IMG/VR virus record: IMGVR_UViG_3300012268_000006
Location: 1 to 20,442 of that record
Source: a virus
Length of the DNA: 20,442 nt
Direction: 5' to 3' (one strand)
Shown here piece by piece: positions 10,781 to 18,202 of the stretch. The notes beneath the pieces are model-generated. The model saw only the letters and a list, made by a program, of their open reading frames with translations. It was not told where the DNA came from and searched no databases. The position numbers and the translations under genes are program-made. How positions within the stretch are numbered: position 1 is the first letter of the stretch; every line of letters begins with the position of its first letter.

Positions 10781-13108
10781 GTGAAAAATGACAACGACAT
10801 GATTGAGAACGATGTTTCGTCTAAAAAGACGGACAACGACCCTGTGTCTGAAATCTACAACCCTTCGGATCTGAACAAAGTTGCGAGTGAGAAACTCACA
10901 GACTGGAAAATCGAACCGTCGGTCGCAGATCTCAAAGGAGATTTGGATTATGCACGGCAAGAAAACACAGACCAGAAAAGCAACGTTGATGGTTGGTTGA
11001 ACCTCCGTAACGCCACTGGTGCTGAGTCAGGCAAGAAAACCAAAACAGTTGGACGCTCTTCTGTTCAGCCAAAGCTGATCCGGAAGCACAACGAATGGCG
11101 TTATCCTGCGTTGAGTGAACCATTCCTGAACACGGAACGTATGTTCAACATCAACCCCCGTACCTTTGAAGACAAAGCATCAGCCGACCAGAACCAGTTG
11201 ATTCTCAACTGGCAGTTTGACACGAAGCTCAACAAAGTCGATTTCATCGACCGGTACGTCCGCAAGACTGTGGATGAGGGTACTTGCGTTGTGCGTGTGG
11301 GCTGGGAACGTAAGACCGAAAAGGTCAAAGTTCTCAAGCCTGTGTATGAATATACCCAACTGGAAATGGGTGATGAAGAAGGTATGCAGATGCTGGCTCA
11401 GGCAACTGAGATGGCGACATCTGATCCTGAAGCATGGGAAGCTGATCCATCTATCCCGGATGAACTTCGGGCCGCCGTAGAGTTTGGTTTGGAAAACCAG
11501 GAAATGGTTGTGGCTGTTGAGATTGGTGAAGAGTGGGTCCAAGAGAACAAGATCACATACAATCAACCATCTCTGAAGATTATTGATGTTGCGAACTTCT
11601 TCATTGATCCCTCGTGCGATGGTGAGTGGGAAGATGCTCAGTTCATGATTTCTACGTTTGAGTCCACAAAGTCGGAACTCAAAAAACGTGGTATCTACAA
11701 AAACTTGGACGATGTGAACTGGGGTGCAAACCAGATCAAAGCTCAGGTCGGTGATCCAGATCATGAGACAACAACTCCGATTGCAGACGATCGTCTGAAT
11801 CAGGACAAGTCCAAAGTGCTGGTCTATGAATACTGGGGTGAGTGGGATGTCCATGATGATGGGGTGATGATCCCAATCGTGGCCACGTTCATCGGTGACA
11901 CGATGATCCAGCTCGCAGAGAACCCTTTCCCTGACCGGAAGCCTCCGTTCGTCATCGTTCCTTACATGCCTATCCTTGGTTCAATCTGGGGCGAAGCAGA
12001 TGCTTCTCTCCTCCAGGACAACCAGCGTATCCTTGGTGCTGTCACTCGTGGCACGATCGACCTTTTGGGTCGTTCGGCGAATGCTCAGTCTGGGTATTCC
12101 AAAGGTTTCCTGGATCCAGTGAACCGGAAGCGTTTCACCAACGGTGAAGATTTTGAATTCAACCCCAATGAGGATCCTCGTGTTGCCATCCAACAGATGC
12201 AATATCCTGAGATCCCCAACTCTGCACTGACCATGATGCAGCTCCAGAACGCTGAAGCTGAAGGTCTGTCCGGGGTCAAGAGTTTCTCAGGTGGTATCTC
12301 TGGCGAAGCCTATGGCCAAGTTGCTCGTGGTATCTCTGGTGCGTTGGATGCGGCTGGCCAACGTGAGATGAATATCCTTCGTCGTCTGGCTGAAGGTATG
12401 CGTCTGATTGGCCGCAAGATCATCTCGATGAACGCTTTCTTCCTCGAAGAGAAAGAAGTCATTCGGGTCACAAACCGTGAGTTCGTTGAAATCAAACGAA
12501 AAGATCTCTCTGGTGCATTTGACCTGATCGTGGACATCTCCACTGCACAGGTTGATGAGCAAAAAAGCCAAGACTTGGGAATGATGCTCCAGACAATCGG
12601 TCCAGATATGGACCCTGGTTTGAGCAAGATCATCTTGGGTCAGATTGCTGATCTCAAGCGTATGCCTGAGCTGGCAGAGCAGATCCGCTCCTATGAGCCT
12701 CAGCCTGATCCGCTTCAGCAACGTCTCGCTGAACTTCAGATTGAAGAGCTGGAAGCCAAGATTGAACTCGACAAAGCTCGTGCAACAGAAGCAATGGCAC
12801 AAGCTGAGAACAAAGCTCTCGATACTGAGCTGGAGTCAACCGGTTCGAAGCATCAGCGTGATGTTGAGAAGATGGGTGCTCAGGCCCGTGGCAACCGTGA
12901 TCTCGAAGTCACCAAGGGTCTCCTGAAAGGGGAGACTCCTGCTGGACAGATCGAAGCTGCTGTTGGGTACAACAAGATGGTCGAAGATTCCGACCGTGAA
13001 CAAGCCAAACCTGAAGTTCCTCTGGGGCGTCCTCCTGCTCCAGAGCAGACACTTCCTATGGCTCCTCTCCAGAGTCTCCAAGAACAACCCCTTGCTTTTC
13101 CTCAGTAA
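10781..13108 (+). CDS. Portal protein
   Basis: 775 residues, GTG start at 10781 supported by TAGGAG 7 nt upstream. It forms the dodecameric DNA channel at one capsid vertex. An acidic N-terminal region (about 1-50) is followed by a large core (about 90-560) including YPALSEPFLNTERMFNINP, an anticodon-unrelated acidic insertion around 200-250, and the SGVKSFSGGISGEAYGQVARG region that looks like wing/stem. The last 150 residues are a long glutamine/glutamate/alanine helix (barrel-like) and a Pro/Gln-rich tail. Size is close to the large portals of N4-type phages, consistent with the N4-gp56-type capsid protein downstream. The identification also fits its place between terminase/lysis genes and scaffold. 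Confidence 0.88.
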   Translation: MKNDNDMIENDVSSKKTDNDPVSEIYNPSDLNKVASEKLTDWKIEPSVADLKGDLDYARQENTDQKSNVDGWLNLRNATGAESGKKTKTVGRSSVQPKLIRKHNEWRYPALSEPFLNTERMFNINPRTFEDKASADQNQLILNWQFDTKLNKVDFIDRYVRKTVDEGTCVVRVGWERKTEKVKVLKPVYEYTQLEMGDEEGMQMLAQATEMATSDPEAWEADPSIPDELRAAVEFGLENQEMVVAVEIGEEWVQENKITYNQPSLKIIDVANFFIDPSCDGEWEDAQFMISTFESTKSELKKRGIYKNLDDVNWGANQIKAQVGDPDHETTTPIADDRLNQDKSKVLVYEYWGEWDVHDDGVMIPIVATFIGDTMIQLAENPFPDRKPPFVIVPYMPILGSIWGEADASLLQDNQRILGAVTRGTIDLLGRSANAQSGYSKGFLDPVNRKRFTNGEDFEFNPNEDPRVAIQQMQYPEIPNSALTMMQLQNAEAEGLSGVKSFSGGISGEAYGQVARGISGALDAAGQREMNILRRLAEGMRLIGRKIISMNAFFLEEKEVIRVTNREFVEIKRKDLSGAFDLIVDISTAQVDEQKSQDLGMMLQTIGPDMDPGLSKIILGQIADLKRMPELAEQIRSYEPQPDPLQQRLAELQIEELEAKIELDKARATEAMAQAENKALDTELESTGSKHQRDVEKMGAQARGNRDLEVTKGLLKGETPAGQIEAAVGYNKMVEDSDREQAKPEVPLGRPPAPEQTLPMAPLQSLQEQPLAFPQ

Positions 13109-13159
13109 AGCAGGTTACGAACGACCCACTGTAACATATCAACCACAAAGGACGTGGCA

Positions 13160-13555
13160 ATGAACCTTTATGAACAAAATGCGAACGATACCGAGGAAAC
13201 CGCACACCTCACCATGGAACAGTATCAGGAGTATAAAGCCTCCTGTGAAGATCTGCTCCGCAAGGCAAAGGCCGCTGAGAAATTGGCTGAACTGCCAGAG
13301 TTCAAAGAGATCGTCATGGATGCGTATTTTGACCAAGAGCCAAAGCGGCTTGCTGGTCTGATGGCAACTGGTCGTCTTTCTGACAAGCAGTTCGACGAGT
13401 GCATCGGTGAGCTGAAGGCCATTGGTTCCATGCGGACCTTCCTCCAAGATTTCATCCAGAAGGGCAACATTGCTCAGTCTGAGTTGGACAACCTTGAGGT
13501 GGCCTGGAATGAAGCTGTTGAAGCCAACAGCACAATCGAGGGGAGTGTCCAGTAA
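13160..13555 (+). CDS. Unknown helical morphogenesis protein, 131 aa
   Basis: 131 residues from ATG 13160 (AAGGA 7 nt upstream); an in-frame GTG at 13154 is less well placed. The product is acidic and almost wholly helical, with likely coiled-coil segments (YQEYKASCEDLLRKAKAAEK, FDECIGELKAIGSMRTFLQD). Its stop shares one base with the scaffold start (TAATG), so the two are translationally coupled. Lying between portal and scaffold, it is probably a head-assembly factor, for example a portal- or scaffold-binding helper. No family is recognised. Confidence 0.6.
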   Translation: MNLYEQNANDTEETAHLTMEQYQEYKASCEDLLRKAKAAEKLAELPEFKEIVMDAYFDQEPKRLAGLMATGRLSDKQFDECIGELKAIGSMRTFLQDFIQKGNIAQSELDNLEVAWNEAVEANSTIEGSVQ

Positions 13556-14838
13556 TGGCTGATCCAGAAAACACACCGATCGACATCGAGTCGATGTCTG
13601 ATGAAGACTTTATGAAACTGGATCCCTCTCAGATGCAAGAAAATGCGTCTGCTGAGGAAAAGGAGATTGTTGATGAGAATACTGATCCAGATGGTGAAAA
13701 AGATCTTGATGATCCCGACGCTGGTTCAGGCGAAGTCGATCCAGATGATGCTCCATCCGGATCTGATTCTGACACCTCAGATGGAGAAGATCCTGATAAA
13801 AACGAATCAGATGAAGGGGAAGAAGACTCTTCTACTGACAACCCAGATGCGGGTGATGCCGACAAACCTCCAGTCAAAGATTCCGAAAAGTCGAAGAAAC
13901 CTGATGCCCCGAAAGGAGAAACAGACAAGTCAGCAAAGCCAGATGATTCAGAAGAACCAGAGAAGAAAGCTGACAAAGAGGCTGCTGGAGACGCAAAAAC
14001 CTCTCCAGAAGATGCGATGGATTTCTACGACAAAGTCACTGCATCGTTCAAAGCAGATGGTCGGGATGTTCAGGTAAAGACTCCTGAAGATGCTATCCGT
14101 CTGATGCAGATGGGTGTGAATTACTCTCGCCGTATGCAGGAAATGAAACCCCTGCGTGCTCAAGACCAGATGCTGAAGTCCAACGGTCTGAATGATCCGG
14201 AGAAGCTGAACTTCCTTATCGACCTGTCAAAAGGCAACAAGGAAGCAATCAAGCAACTCCTCAAGGATTACAAGATCGACCCTGTGGACATCGACACCTC
14301 GACAGAAGATTCGCCCTATCAGGCGAACAACTATCAGGGTGATCCAAAGGATTTGGCGTTCGACGATGCGATCAAAGAGACCATCTCACAAGATGGTGGA
14401 CGTGAACTCATTAGCGATATTAACCGGGATTGGGATACAGTTTCAAAAGAAGCTCTGCGAGATCAACCTACTATCTTCCAAAATATACTTGCACAAAAAC
14501 GTTCAGGAGTTTATTCGAAGATTCAAGACGAATTGAAATACCAGCGGACAATGGGTTATCTAACCGACGTTCCCTTCCTTCAAGCCTACCATCAGGTAGG
14601 TGAGGCGATGCAAAAAGCTGGGGTTTTCAATTCTGAACCAGAAGTCCAACCAAAAGCGAAAGCTCTTGGCACTGGCACCCGGAAGGCTGCTCCCAAGCCG
14701 AAAACTGAGCAACCCACTCCAAACGTCTCATCGGCAACTCCACCCCGATCCGCACCATCAAATGATGGCGGACATCCTGAACCGGATTACTCGTCCATGT
14801 CAGATGAAGAGTTCAAGAAGTTGGCTCCTCCTGGTTAA
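13555..14838 (+). CDS. Probable scaffold (prohead core) protein
   Basis: 427 residues immediately upstream of the major capsid gene. Residues about 25-155 are a highly acidic, low-complexity region of D, E, S, P, K and G, typical of disordered phage scaffold segments. Residues about 155-360 are helical and mixed in charge. The C-terminus is Pro/Ser/Lys-rich. A near-identical motif occurs at both ends: SMSDEDFMKLDP at residues 13-24 and SMSDEEFKKLAPP at 414-426. Scaffolds guide capsid assembly and leave the prohead; C-terminal segments usually contact the capsid protein. No protease is visible in the window. Role inferred from composition and position. Confidence 0.75.
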   Translation: MADPENTPIDIESMSDEDFMKLDPSQMQENASAEEKEIVDENTDPDGEKDLDDPDAGSGEVDPDDAPSGSDSDTSDGEDPDKNESDEGEEDSSTDNPDAGDADKPPVKDSEKSKKPDAPKGETDKSAKPDDSEEPEKKADKEAAGDAKTSPEDAMDFYDKVTASFKADGRDVQVKTPEDAIRLMQMGVNYSRRMQEMKPLRAQDQMLKSNGLNDPEKLNFLIDLSKGNKEAIKQLLKDYKIDPVDIDTSTEDSPYQANNYQGDPKDLAFDDAIKETISQDGGRELISDINRDWDTVSKEALRDQPTIFQNILAQKRSGVYSKIQDELKYQRTMGYLTDVPFLQAYHQVGEAMQKAGVFNSEPEVQPKAKALGTGTRKAAPKPKTEQPTPNVSSATPPRSAPSNDGGHPEPDYSSMSDEEFKKLAPPG

Positions 14839-14875
14839 GACAGAATCCAATTGAGAAGTTTGAAAAGGAAACACC

Positions 14876-16066
14876 ATGGCTCAATTGTATAACGCTCCTC
14901 CGGGTACGCCTTCGGACATTGGTCCGCAGTTCAACACCCATTACTGGGATCGTCGTTCTCTGATCGACGCTGCCGAACAGATGTTCTTCAGCCCTCTGGC
15001 TGACGTTCGCTCCATGCCGATGCACTACGGTAAAGAGATGAAAGTCTACTTCTACGTTCCTCTGCTGGACGACCGCAACGTCAACGACCAAGGTCTCGAC
15101 GCTTCGGGTGCTGTCACAGCTAATGGTAACATGTACGGTTCGAGCAAAGACGTCGGTCTGATCTCTGCCCGTATGCCTACCCTGACTGAAGAAGGTGGTC
15201 GTGTTAACCGTGTCGGTTTCACTCGTCTGGAACGCAACGGTACTCTGCAAGAGCACGGCTTCTTCACTGAATTCTCGGACGACATGATGACTTTTGATAC
15301 CGACTCTGACCTCTACAGTCACATGTCGCGTGAGATGGTTGCCGGTGCCAACGAGATCACTGAAGACCTTCTGCAAATTGACTTGCTCTCCAACGCTGGC
15401 ACAGTGGTTTACACCGGTGTGGCAACTCAGGACAGCGAGATCACTGGTGAAGGTGCGAACCCCTCGGTCGTGACGTTCATGGATCTGAAGAAATTGAGCA
15501 TCGTGCTCGATGACAACCGGACTCCGAAGAACACCAAGATCATCAAGGGTTCGACGATGAACGATACTGCGACAATCAATGCGTCGCGCATCATGTACAT
15601 CGGTTCTGACCTTCAGATCACTGTCGAGAATATGGTCGATGGGTTGGGCAACCCAGCGTTCGTTCCTGTTCGTAAGTACGCTGCTGCTTCGACAATCATG
15701 AATGGCGAAATTGGTTCGGTCGGCGACTTCCGTATCATTGTTGTTCCAAACATGATGAACTGGGAAGGTGCTGGTGCTGTCGCAACTGCTTCCAACCTGG
15801 GTTACGATGACGATGGTGCCAACTACAACATCTTCCCGATGCTGGTTGTTGGTGACGGCTCCTTCGCAACTGTCGGCCTGCAAGGGTCTGGCAAAAAAGG
15901 TACGAAGCAGAAGTTCAATATCATCGTGAAAAAACCTGGTAAGGAAATGGCAACGATCCAGGATCCTTACGGTAAGATTGGTTTCAGCTCGATCACGTTC
16001 TACCACGGCTTCATCGCCCTGCGTCCTGAGCGTCTGGCTGTTGTCAAAACTGTTGCGGCTGAGTAA
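14876..16066 (+). CDS. Major capsid protein, N4-gp56-like
   Basis: 396 residues, ATG 14876 with AAAAGGAA upstream. It forms the icosahedral shell (HK97-type fold). Features matching the N4-gp56 major capsid family are the N-terminal FNTHYWDRRSLIDAAEQMFF, the central EGGRVNRVGFTRLERNGTLQEHGFF, VGDFRIIVVPNMMNWEG and the C-terminal DPYGKIGFSSITFYHGFIALRPERL. Length is close to the roughly 400 residues of N4 gp56. Codons look biased to a few strong ones, as expected for the most abundant virion protein. A terminator directly downstream lets this transcript end after the gene. The antisense strand carries a long spurious ORF. Confidence 0.9.
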   Translation: MAQLYNAPPGTPSDIGPQFNTHYWDRRSLIDAAEQMFFSPLADVRSMPMHYGKEMKVYFYVPLLDDRNVNDQGLDASGAVTANGNMYGSSKDVGLISARMPTLTEEGGRVNRVGFTRLERNGTLQEHGFFTEFSDDMMTFDTDSDLYSHMSREMVAGANEITEDLLQIDLLSNAGTVVYTGVATQDSEITGEGANPSVVTFMDLKKLSIVLDDNRTPKNTKIIKGSTMNDTATINASRIMYIGSDLQITVENMVDGLGNPAFVPVRKYAAASTIMNGEIGSVGDFRIIVVPNMMNWEGAGAVATASNLGYDDDGANYNIFPMLVVGDGSFATVGLQGSGKKGTKQKFNIIVKKPGKEMATIQDPYGKIGFSSITFYHGFIALRPERLAVVKTVAAE

Positions 16067-16079
16067 TCAGCTCTAGGGG

Positions 16080-16113
16080 AAGGGGGCTAGAAATAGCCCC
16101 CTTTCTCACATTT
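16080..16113 (+). terminator. Rho-independent terminator after capsid gene
   Basis: AAGGGGGCTA (16080-16089) pairs with TAGCCCCCTT (16094-16103) around GAAA, followed by TTTCTCACATTTT. A ten-pair stem with a T-rich tail 13 nt after the capsid stop. Some read-through is presumably needed for the downstream virion genes, unless they have their own promoter. Confidence 0.85.
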
Positions 16114-16142
16114 TAATCCCACTCAACTGAAAGAGACTTTCA

Positions 16143-16862
16143 ATGAACATCAGTAAACTCGCACCCGCTGAAGCCATCGAGGCTGTCACGGCAATGGAAA
16201 CTGTAGAACAACTCCGTGAAGCAGCAACCTCAATCAACGTCACATTCTCCGGCAACACCGGTGAGGCTACACTTCGGAAGAAGCTCATGGATACTTTGAA
16301 ATCTGATTTGAACAAACTCGAAGTCGATGAGACTGTCCCCGATGCTGAGGAAGAAGAAGTCCCTGATTTTGGTGGTGAAGACACAACCGAAGATGGGATC
16401 CAATCGACTGCTGGCCCAGCAAAAACCGGCCCGACAATGGAAGAGATCCTGAAGATGGATCCGAACCAGATCACTGATCCGCAGCTTCTGCGTCAGGTGG
16501 TTCGTGCCAAAGCACTTCGTTTGCACCGTGTGAAGATCACCAACTTGGATCCAAGTGATTCACAGCTCAATGGTGCCATCATTACAGCCGTGAATAAATT
16601 CACCGGCAAAGTGGCGAAGTACATCCCTTTCGGCGACGAAGAAGCACCGAACGGATACCACGTCCCTGAGATCCTCCTGAACCAGTTGAAAAACACCAAG
16701 TTTCCTCTGCGTCGTGAGATCAAAGGTGGGGCATTCGGCGTCAAACGTTACAAGACCACGATGATCAACAAGTTCAATATCGAGACTCTTCCTCCGCTGA
16801 CGAAGAAAGAGATTGAAGAACTGGCCAACCATCAGCGTGCATCCCACGCTATCGACAGCTAA
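16143..16862 (+). CDS. Putative virion protein with N-terminal HeH/LEM-like segment
   Basis: 239 residues, ATG 16143 with a modest purine-rich site (GAAAGAGA). The first 60 residues (VEQLREAATSINVTFSGNTG, ATLRKKLMDTLKSD) resemble the helix-extended-loop-helix/LEM-like domains found next to phage capsid genes. An acidic linker (about 62-90) follows, then a globular C-terminal domain (about 95-239) with basic and aromatic residues (GKVAKYIPFGDEEAPNGYHV, GGAFGVKRYKTTM) and LPPLTKKEIEELANHQRAS at the end. Probably a head or neck component. A weak hairpin TCCCTG/CAGGGA at 16869-16886 follows the gene without a T-run. Confidence 0.6.
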   Translation: MNISKLAPAEAIEAVTAMETVEQLREAATSINVTFSGNTGEATLRKKLMDTLKSDLNKLEVDETVPDAEEEEVPDFGGEDTTEDGIQSTAGPAKTGPTMEEILKMDPNQITDPQLLRQVVRAKALRLHRVKITNLDPSDSQLNGAIITAVNKFTGKVAKYIPFGDEEAPNGYHVPEILLNQLKNTKFPLRREIKGGAFGVKRYKTTMINKFNIETLPPLTKKEIEELANHQRASHAIDS

Positions 16863-16915
16863 GCAGTTTCCCTGTTAAGGCAGGGAGACCAAGAAATTGA
16901 GAGAGGAATTCAGAG

Positions 16916-18190
16916 ATGCCCGTAAATGACTGCAATGCAGATGGACAGGCAAATGCTCTGTTTACCTCTCTCACCGCAGACTCTCCAACGCCTCCAACGT
17001 TGGATCTGTCTGATTCCAAGTATGACTTCAGTGCTGATGCCAGCTCCGAGCTGTACAAAGACATTCAGACAGTCACTCTCGAACAACTGACTGAGGTCAA
17101 TCTCGAAGGCGACGGTGTCTTTGACAAACTCATGCAAGCCATGGATCAGCATATCCAGCGTGAGTACAAAGGGAACCGGATCACCGGGGACCAATATGCC
17201 AAAGTTTACACAGATGTGAGCACCGCTGTCCTGGGACAGTCGGTCTCTTTCCTGTTGCAGAAAGACCAAGCCAAGTGGGCTGCCATCACTGCTCAGATGC
17301 AAGCACGGATTGCTGAGATCCAGGCAACTGAGGCTCTGATCAACCTTGAGAAAACCAAGGTCGAAGCACAACAGGCTGTCTTTGAAATGCAGAACGCTGG
17401 AGCACAGTATGCTCTGACGAAGATGCAGGTTGCCAATGCTGATGCAGCTTACTGCCTCACACAAGCACAGACTGAAGGTGAACAGTACAAGCGTAACTGG
17501 CTCATGCCAGCAGAACTGGCGATCCAGGAATACACACGCAGCAACATCCTGCCTGCTGAATATGCTGCGAAGCAGGTTACATCCGATCGGATTCTTCCTG
17601 CTGAAGCAGCGATCAAGGAATACCAGAACCGTGTTCTCCAGCCGCTCGAAAAAGATCTACAAGAGTTCCAGCGTGATCAAACACTGCCAACACAACAAGC
17701 AACTGCTGAGTACCAACTCAACCAGATGATGCCTGTTGCTCTGGGTAAAGAACAGCACCTGCTGAACTTCCAGCTCCCAGCTCAGACAAACCTGATCAAC
17801 GAGCAGAAGGAAGTTCAGCGTGCTCAAACTCTGGAGACACGTTCAGATGCTCTGACTCCAATCAGTGGTCTCCTGGGTCGCCAGAAGAACCTGTTGGAGA
17901 TGCAAATCGAACTGACCAGCGAGCAGCATGAGAATGAGCGTTCCAAGACAATGGATACTCGTTCGGATGACTCCACACTGGTTGAAGGTCTGAACGGTAA
18001 GCAGATGGATCTGTATGACCAGCAAATCGACAGCTTCATCAAGGACGCCAAACAGAAGGCTGCCAAGATGTATCTCGATGGCTGGATCACCCAGAAAACT
18101 CTGGATGAGAACTTGGCTGCTCCTGTTGAACTCAATGTTCCATCGGTCAGTGCTGTTCTTGAATCTCTGCGGTCGGCCAACAGCTTGTAA
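16916..18190 (+). CDS. Helical repeat virion protein, 424 aa
   Basis: 424 residues, ATG 16916 with AGAGAGGAA upstream. After an acidic N-terminal domain (about 1-110), the rest is alpha-helical and very rich in Q, E, A and L. Residues 196-300 form seven exact 15-residue repeats with proline at position 3 of each unit. Residues about 302-380 contain two copies of a 40-residue unit built around the TRSD motif (ETRSD at 307, DTRSD at 347). Such long helical repeats suggest an extended rod or a ring of helices. Possible roles are a tail-tube, neck or internal ejection protein. It lies between two other presumed virion genes; no family is recognised. Confidence 0.65.
   Translation: MPVNDCNADGQANALFTSLTADSPTPPTLDLSDSKYDFSADASSELYKDIQTVTLEQLTEVNLEGDGVFDKLMQAMDQHIQREYKGNRITGDQYAKVYTDVSTAVLGQSVSFLLQKDQAKWAAITAQMQARIAEIQATEALINLEKTKVEAQQAVFEMQNAGAQYALTKMQVANADAAYCLTQAQTEGEQYKRNWLMPAELAIQEYTRSNILPAEYAAKQVTSDRILPAEAAIKEYQNRVLQPLEKDLQEFQRDQTLPTQQATAEYQLNQMMPVALGKEQHLLNFQLPAQTNLINEQKEVQRAQTLETRSDALTPISGLLGRQKNLLEMQIELTSEQHENERSKTMDTRSDDSTLVEGLNGKQMDLYDQQIDSFIKDAKQKAAKMYLDGWITQKTLDENLAAPVELNVPSVSAVLESLRSANSL
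17501..17815 (+). repeat. Seven tandem 15-codon repeats inside CDS
   Basis: Seven consecutive 45-bp units encode 15-residue repeats, residues 196-300: LMPAELAIQEYTRSN, ILPAEYAAKQVTSDR, ILPAEAAIKEYQNRV, LQPLEKDLQEFQRDQ, TLPTQQATAEYQLNQ, MMPVALGKEQHLLNF, QLPAQTNLINEQKEV. Proline is invariant at position 3 and position 2 is always hydrophobic or Q. DNA identity between units is low, so the repeat is old and kept at protein level. Confidence 0.85.
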
Positions 18191-18202
18191 GGAGATCAAC
18201 CC

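Noticed and set aside
11180-11854. 224-codon ORF antisense to the portal gene
   Set aside because: Shadow of the portal reading frame without a ribosome-binding site.
13629-13976. Serine-rich ORF antisense to the scaffold gene
   Set aside because: Its composition is the complement of the acidic D/E/S region on the sense strand.
14813-16006. Long ORF antisense to the capsid gene
   Set aside because: It mirrors the strong codon bias of the capsid gene; no start signal and no plausible product.
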